DNA from: an uncultured Prevotellaceae bacterium | GTDB lineage: Bacteria; Bacteroidota; Bacteroidia; Bacteroidales; Bacteroidaceae | Direction of reading: 5' to 3' | Assembly: GCA_946185485.1 (NCBI GenBank) | Contig: CAMHJQ010000012.1 | Span: 29,205 to 93,204 of the forward strand | DNA: 64,000 nt | Shown here: piece by piece, positions 58,901 through 64,000 of the stretch | Layout: each line of letters opens with the position of its first letter | Numbering within the stretch: position 1 is the first letter of the stretch | The notes under the pieces: model-generated | Seen by the model: the letters and a program-made list of their open reading frames with translations, nothing else | What the model was told of the DNA's origin: nothing | Database searches by the model: none | Position numbers and translations under genes: made by a program

Positions 58901-59263
58901 ACCTACGGAACCCGTGAGGTGGGCCTTCTTCTGTGCGCCGTAACCTACGACAACGACTTCTTCCAGGCTCTGGGCGTCCTCTTTCAGCTTCACCTGTCCG
59001 CCGGGCTTGACAGTCTGCGAGAGATAGCCAATGTAGCTGATGGTCACCTTGGCATTCTTGGGAGCGGAGATGGTGTAGTTTCCGTCGAAGTCAGTCACAG
59101 TGCCATTGCCCTTCTCACCCTCAACAATCACAGAAGCTCCGATAACCGGTTCTCCATTCTCGTCGACCACGGTACCTGTATAGGTCTGGTTCTGTGCAAA
59201 GGCAGGAACTGACAGCAATGCCATGATGCCTATGCATAAACTGATAATGAATCTTCTTTTCAT
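55934..59263 (-). CDS. SusC/RagA-like TonB-dependent transporter
   Basis: Carboxypeptidase-like domain [65 protein letters not shown]. Confidence 0.96.
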   Translation of the reverse strand: [1109 protein letters not shown]

Positions 59264-59293
59264 ATCTTTGTTTCTTTTGTTTTCGTGTTTATA

Positions 59294-60739
59294 TTATTCA
59301 GCAGTAGCAAACCAGCGGGGGTCACCGGCCTTCCACTCAACCTGCTGAGCACCCGTCGGTGTGAAGTTGGCGTTTGCCGGGTCGACAAAGGCGGGGTCGG
59401 TGGTCAGCTGTGTGGCGCTGGTGTCGTAGTTGGCCTGGTCTGCCACGGCACCATTATACCAATAGGTGTTGTAGTCAGAGTTAAAGGCACCATTGTTGCC
59501 CATTCGGCCGTTACCCATCATACGGCGTGCGATGTTGCCGTCGGCACAGTCGTACCAGATGTTATAGGCTAAATCGTAGACGGTGTAGTTCTGAATACCG
59601 CTGTAGTTGGCCCACTGTCCCGAGGACACCTTGTAGAAGGTGTTGTGGTTGTAGGTCAGCGTGGTATGGTCGCTCGTGGTCCAGCCCAGTCGGTCGATAC
59701 GGATGGAGTTGTTATAGCGGAGGAAGTACTTGGAGTTTTCATCGCCTGTCTGCCACACCGTGCTGTTGACGATAGAGAAGTCCTTGACGCCACCGCCCTG
59801 GAAAGAGATGAACGACTCGTTCTTGATGTTAGAAGCAGTGGTCGACATCTGAATCATCGCATTCTTGATGATGAAGTTGACAACGGCCCATGACTTGTTG
59901 TTGTCATACACCAGACTGCCGTTGACGCCCGTGACTTTGCAGTTCATGAGACGCACGAACTCAATGAGATAGTAGTTCTTGGGCTTCGACATGATGCCGT
60001 CAGGGTCGGTATCGTACTTCAGCAGCTCGATGAAAGGCTTGGAGGTAGCACTACAGTCAATGTTCATGTAGTTGAGGCTGAAGTCGTTGGAGACGATGAA
60101 GTTAGCACCTTCTGCCAGCGTCAGGGAAGCATAGTTGGACTTGCTGGAGGTACGAATCATGACCTTGCGATAGTTGAAGTCTATTGGTGCCGACACCGTA
60201 TAGCTGCCGCCTGCCACGAGGTCGTAGATGTATTCCTCGCTGTCAGAGCCGCCGTCGCCCGGCACAGGGTTGTCCAGGAAATACTGGTAGAGGTCGGTAC
60301 CATCGGGAATGAGCGCGTAGGATTCCGCAAAGGTGGTAAACGACTTCTTGGTGGCCTCCTGAGCGTCACTGTTGCCCAGCTTGGCGTTAGCCAGCGTGCG
60401 GATGGTCAGCTCGTAGTTGGTGTCCTCCTCGCGGGCAATGGTCACGGAGTAACCGTCGACGATGGAGTCGACTACTGCTACGGCCTGTTCGGGGTTGTTG
60501 ACGTTAAGGATCTTGACCTCAAAGCCCCTGGCTCCTTTTACCAGAGGCCAGGCAATGGTCTGGCGTGAGCCGTCAGCATTGGGCGTGACGGTAATCTCGT
60601 CGGAAACCGGCGATGCCAGCTGCGTGTTCCTGACATCTGACGAGAACGACTCATCGTCGAAGCCGTCTGTAGCGCAAGATGCCATGAAGCCAACGGTCAG
60701 CACCATCAGTACGAATGATAACATGAGATGTCTTTTCAT
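59294..60739 (-). CDS. DUF5123/DUF4957-like surface lipoprotein with Fn3-like and beta-helix regions
   Basis: Lipobox FMASC; beta-helix-like NFIVSNDFSLNYMNIDCSATSKPFIELLKYD...; next to SusCD. Confidence 0.7.
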   Translation of the reverse strand: MKRHLMLSFVLMVLTVGFMASCATDGFDDESFSSDVRNTQLASPVSDEITVTPNADGSRQTIAWPLVKGARGFEVKILNVNNPEQAVAVVDSIVDGYSVTIAREEDTNYELTIRTLANAKLGNSDAQEATKKSFTTFAESYALIPDGTDLYQYFLDNPVPGDGGSDSEEYIYDLVAGGSYTVSAPIDFNYRKVMIRTSSKSNYASLTLAEGANFIVSNDFSLNYMNIDCSATSKPFIELLKYDTDPDGIMSKPKNYYLIEFVRLMNCKVTGVNGSLVYDNNKSWAVVNFIIKNAMIQMSTTASNIKNESFISFQGGGVKDFSIVNSTVWQTGDENSKYFLRYNNSIRIDRLGWTTSDHTTLTYNHNTFYKVSSGQWANYSGIQNYTVYDLAYNIWYDCADGNIARRMMGNGRMGNNGAFNSDYNTYWYNGAVADQANYDTSATQLTTDPAFVDPANANFTPTGAQQVEWKAGDPRWFATAE

Positions 60740-60751
60740 AAGCGTTTTTAA

Positions 60752-61654
60752 TTAGTTTGTTATTTGTTTTTGTCTTTGTTCCTGGAAAATTTTCTTCAGA
60801 TAGGCCACGTTGGTTCCGAAATTGCCGCGCACGTTGCGCACGTCCTGAGCATTGCGCGAACGTTCTACTACCAGCCAGCCGCTCCAATGCATGTCGTCGA
60901 GGGTCTGTTTCACTTGGCGCAGGTCGATGCGCGGGTCCTTGTCGAGCGTCACGCTGTCGGTCAGCGAGGCATGTATCTGGGCAATGTTCTCGGCTCCGAG
61001 GATTCTCAGTTCGCGGCAGACATTACGTCCTTGGTCAACGGCATCCTGCAGGTTATAGTACACCTTGATGCCCGGACTGTTAATATCCTCCAGCATGCGC
61101 TTGGTGAAACGCGCATGCATTCCCGTGCGGATGGCCACGGCAACGCCTTCCGACTGCGCCATCTTCCCAATCTGACGAAGACGGCGAACCATCATGTAGT
61201 AATTCTCGCCATACCGCTGCCACTCCTTACCGCTACCGCCTAAAGGCAGGAAAGCCACCTTGGCTCCCATCACCTTCATGGATGAGAGACAGTCGCGAAT
61301 CAGCATCAAGTAGTTGTCGCGCTTCAAAAGACTTTGGGCAAAAAAGCCTGACATGGCGATGGAGGGCACGGCGATGCCCAATGAGTCGGCGGTGTGGCGG
61401 AAGAGCTGTTGGAAATGCGGGTCGCGCAGCTTGTTGTCGAACTGTTCGCGCTGTCCCAGCGGCCCCATATCCATCTCGACACCATCGGCGCCGATGTCCT
61501 TGGCCAACTGGAATTCGCCTAACTTCTGTCGCTTCAGCATCATCCAGTCGCAAGCAGCTATCCTATATTGCTGGGCACACAGGTCAACCGACCATGCACC
61601 CATCAACATAAGAATGCCCGCCAAGAGGATTCTTTTGTGGTTCAGTATTCCCAT
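60752..61654 (-). CDS. Secreted sugar phosphate isomerase/epimerase-like TIM barrel
   Basis: Signal peptide; AKDIGADGVEMDMGPLG...; HASLTDSVTLDKDPRIDLRQVKQTLDDMHWSGWLVVERS. Confidence 0.8.
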   Translation of the reverse strand: MGILNHKRILLAGILMLMGAWSVDLCAQQYRIAACDWMMLKRQKLGEFQLAKDIGADGVEMDMGPLGQREQFDNKLRDPHFQQLFRHTADSLGIAVPSIAMSGFFAQSLLKRDNYLMLIRDCLSSMKVMGAKVAFLPLGGSGKEWQRYGENYYMMVRRLRQIGKMAQSEGVAVAIRTGMHARFTKRMLEDINSPGIKVYYNLQDAVDQGRNVCRELRILGAENIAQIHASLTDSVTLDKDPRIDLRQVKQTLDDMHWSGWLVVERSRNAQDVRNVRGNFGTNVAYLKKIFQEQRQKQITN

Positions 61655-61795
61655 AATAAGTAGTTTGTACTATATATAGTTTTACGCAATTTAAGACGAT
61701 TTAGCACTGCTTGTGTCATCAATAAGTACAAAAAAAGAGACTTGCCAGCCAAAATACTGATAAGCCTCTTCTTTTGAGGGGGGACGTTATGCTAC

Positions 61796-62443
61796 TTAGA
61801 AATAGTATGCCAGCGCTATCTGCCAGCCGTTGGTCTTCGCCCTGGCAGAGTGGACAATGTTGTCGATAGTATATTCGTACTCTGCCGTGCGGCCTAACGC
61901 GAAGTTATAGTTGACGGTCATCTGCAGATGATTGACCAGCAGGATGCCACCACCGATGTTGGCACTCACATAGCTTTCTTTGAGTGTCCAGTCACCGAAA
62001 CGGAGCTTCTTCTCCTTATCGCCGATGGAAAACCCAAACTGCGGCCCAGCAAACGCGAACAGCGTAGCCACCTCGGCCAGCCCAATGCCGACGCGCACGT
62101 TGATGGGTACCTGGAACGTCTTCTGCTTCAGCGTTTCGCCAGTTTCCTTTATCTGACCCTCACGCTGGTCGTAGAGTGCGGCCATCTCGATGCCCCACCC
62201 CACTATTGGCAGGCTGAACTTCAAGGTCGGACCGATAAAGAACCCGTTCTTGTCGGAGATGGCCCTCTCCAACATGCTCTTGCTCAACGATATCTCCGTG
62301 AGGTTATAGCCTGCCTTCACACCTAAGTTAATCTGGGCATGCAGCCGCATGGCCATCAGCAACCCAGCAGCCAATATGAATAATACTTTCCTCATAGACT
62401 TTTTGCTATTTGGGGACAAAGATAGTGGAAAAAACACAAACAA
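61796..62443 (-). CDS. Outer-membrane beta-barrel protein (PorT-like)
   Basis: INLGVKAGYNLTEISLS...FSLPIVGWGIEMAALYDQREGQIK...VPINVRVGIG. Confidence 0.8.
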   Translation of the reverse strand: MFVFFPLSLSPNSKKSMRKVLFILAAGLLMAMRLHAQINLGVKAGYNLTEISLSKSMLERAISDKNGFFIGPTLKFSLPIVGWGIEMAALYDQREGQIKETGETLKQKTFQVPINVRVGIGLAEVATLFAFAGPQFGFSIGDKEKKLRFGDWTLKESYVSANIGGGILLVNHLQMTVNYNFALGRTAEYEYTIDNIVHSARAKTNGWQIALAYYF

Positions 62444-62564
62444 ACAAACTATTTCGTTCTTTTTTCATCAAAGAAATCCCGATAAGCAATGATGCCTACC
62501 GGGATTATTGATGATGACCGACTACTTACACCTTATTTATATATATAAGGGCAAGGGTCAGTGC

Positions 62565-64000
62565 TTAGAAGTCAAACTTGTCAAGCTCGTCGGTGAAGTC
62601 CTTGGGCTCGTTGTTGGGCTCATGAAACTCCTCGTTGCGCTCACGACGTTCTCCACGCTCGGGACGGGGACGGCGCTCGCCGCGCTCGGGACGCTCGCCA
62701 CGCTCGGGACGGGGACGGCGCTCACCACGCTCGGGACGCTCACCACGCTCACGGCGGGCAGGACGCTCCTGATAGCCCTCGGGCTTCTCGATGAGTACGC
62801 GGTGCGACAGCTTGAACTTACCCGTCTTCGGGTCAATCTCCAGCAGCTTCACCTTGATTTTGTCACCTTCCTTGATGCCAGCCTCCTCGACGGTCTCCAG
62901 GCGTTTCCAGTCAATCTCGCTGATGTGCAGCAGGCCATCCTTGCCAGGCATGAACTCAACGAAGCAGCCGTAAGGCATGATGCTACGGACAGTACCCTCG
63001 TAAATCTCACCAATCTCGGGGATAGCCACGATGGCACGGATCTTGGCGATGGCAGCGTCGATGCTCTCCTTGTTGGGACCGCTGACCTGTATCTTGCCGA
63101 CACCGTCTTCCTCGTCGATAGTGATGGTGGCACCAGTATCCTCCTGCATCTGCTGGATAATCTTTCCGCCCGGGCCGATGACGGCACCGATGAACTCCTT
63201 CGGAATCTCGAAGGCTTCGATGCGGGGAACATGGGGCTTCAGCTCGGGACGCGGCTCAGCGATGGTGTCGGTGATGCACTTCAAGATGTGCTCACGACCA
63301 GCCTTGGCCTGCATCAGTGCCTTCTCCAGAATGTCGAACGACAGACCGTCGCACTTGATATCCATCTGGGTAGCGGTCAGACCATCCTTCGTACCGGTGG
63401 TCTTGAAGTCCATGTCGCCCAAGTGGTCCTCGTCGCCGAGGATATCGCTGAGCACGGCATACTTGTCCTCACCGGGGTTCTTGATGAGACCCATGGCGAT
63501 ACCCGAGACGGGCTTCTTCATGGGAACACCAGCATCCATCAGCGCCAGCGTGCCGGCACAGACGGTAGCCATCGAACTGGAACCGTTAGACTCCAAAATC
63601 TGGCTCACCACACGCACGGTGTAGGGGAAGTCCTCGGGAATCTGGCCCTTCAGGCCGCGCCAGGCCAGGTGGCCGTGACCAATCTCACGACGGCCTACGC
63701 CGCGCTGAGCCTTGGCCTCGCCGGTGCAGAACGGGGGGAAGTTATAGTGCAGCAGGAAGCGCTGATAGCTCTTGTCCAGCACGTCGTCCACCAGCTTCTC
63801 GTCCAGCTTCGTGCCCAGGGTGACCGTAGTCAGCGACTGCGTCTCGCCACGGGTGAAGATAGAACTTCCGTGAGGCATGGGCAGGGGTGACACCTCACAC
63901 CAGATGGGACGGATCTCGTCAGTCTTACGACCATCGAGACGGATGCCCTCGTCGAGGATGCAACGGCGCATGGCGTCGCGCTCCACATCGTGGTAGTAGC
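62565..64000 (-). CDS. pnp: Polyribonucleotide nucleotidyltransferase (partial, N-terminus beyond right edge)
   Basis: [37 protein letters not shown] domain [13 protein letters not shown]1 domain; R/E-rich tail. Confidence 0.96.
   Translation of the reverse strand, partial: YYHDVERDAMRRCILDEGIRLDGRKTDEIRPIWCEVSPLPMPHGSSIFTRGETQSLTTVTLGTKLDEKLVDDVLDKSYQRFLLHYNFPPFCTGEAKAQRGVGRREIGHGHLAWRGLKGQIPEDFPYTVRVVSQILESNGSSSMATVCAGTLALMDAGVPMKKPVSGIAMGLIKNPGEDKYAVLSDILGDEDHLGDMDFKTTGTKDGLTATQMDIKCDGLSFDILEKALMQAKAGREHILKCITDTIAEPRPELKPHVPRIEAFEIPKEFIGAVIGPGGKIIQQMQEDTGATITIDEEDGVGKIQVSGPNKESIDAAIAKIRAIVAIPEIGEIYEGTVRSIMPYGCFVEFMPGKDGLLHISEIDWKRLETVEEAGIKEGDKIKVKLLEIDPKTGKFKLSHRVLIEKPEGYQERPARRERGERPERGERRPRPERGERPERGERRPRPERGERRERNEEFHEPNNEPKDFTDELDKFDF
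62645..62762 (-). repeat. In-frame tandem repeat encoding [32 protein letters not shown] tail of pnp
   Basis: Repeated cacgctcgggacggggacggcgctc... units. Confidence 0.8.

Noticed and set aside
62508-63890. 460 aa plus-strand ORF opposite pnp
   Set aside because: Antisense of a clear PNPase; the TLGTGTAL repeats are the reverse reading of the R/E-rich tail.

Overview
The window looks like a Bacteroidales (probably Prevotellaceae) chromosome segment. This is inferred from TAnnTTTG-type -7 boxes, T9SS (Por/Gld) genes, a SusC/SusD pair and glsA/glsB. The left 12 kb is the most unusual part. It is a tight minus-strand array of secreted or lipid-anchored proteins: (i) a membrane-tethered TPR + AraC regulator; (ii) a BMP/PnrA-like binding lipoprotein; (iii) a lipoprotein fusing a periplasmic-binding-protein fold to a legumain-like (C13, clan CD) peptidase; (iv) two mosaic paralogous lipoproteins of no recognised family; (v) a BACON-like + MACPF pore-forming protein that runs off the left edge and is absent from the ORF track. 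I propose this as a candidate undescribed sensor/protease/pore system. The remainder is mostly housekeeping: prfB, an acyl-CoA synthetase, an M20 deacetylase, an EnvC-like protein, TPR, dut, dgt, a beta-helix protein, glsB/glsA, a complete dcw cluster (mraZ to ftsZ), T9SS genes porP-K-L-M-N, a HAD hydrolase, a short ComEC, a small SusCD locus and pnp. A second theme is simple-repeat DNA at gene junctions that appears to encode signal peptides and C-terminal tails of real genes, plus palindromic elements, one of which forms the N-terminus of MurD. No tRNA, rRNA, CRISPR array or transposase was recognised.
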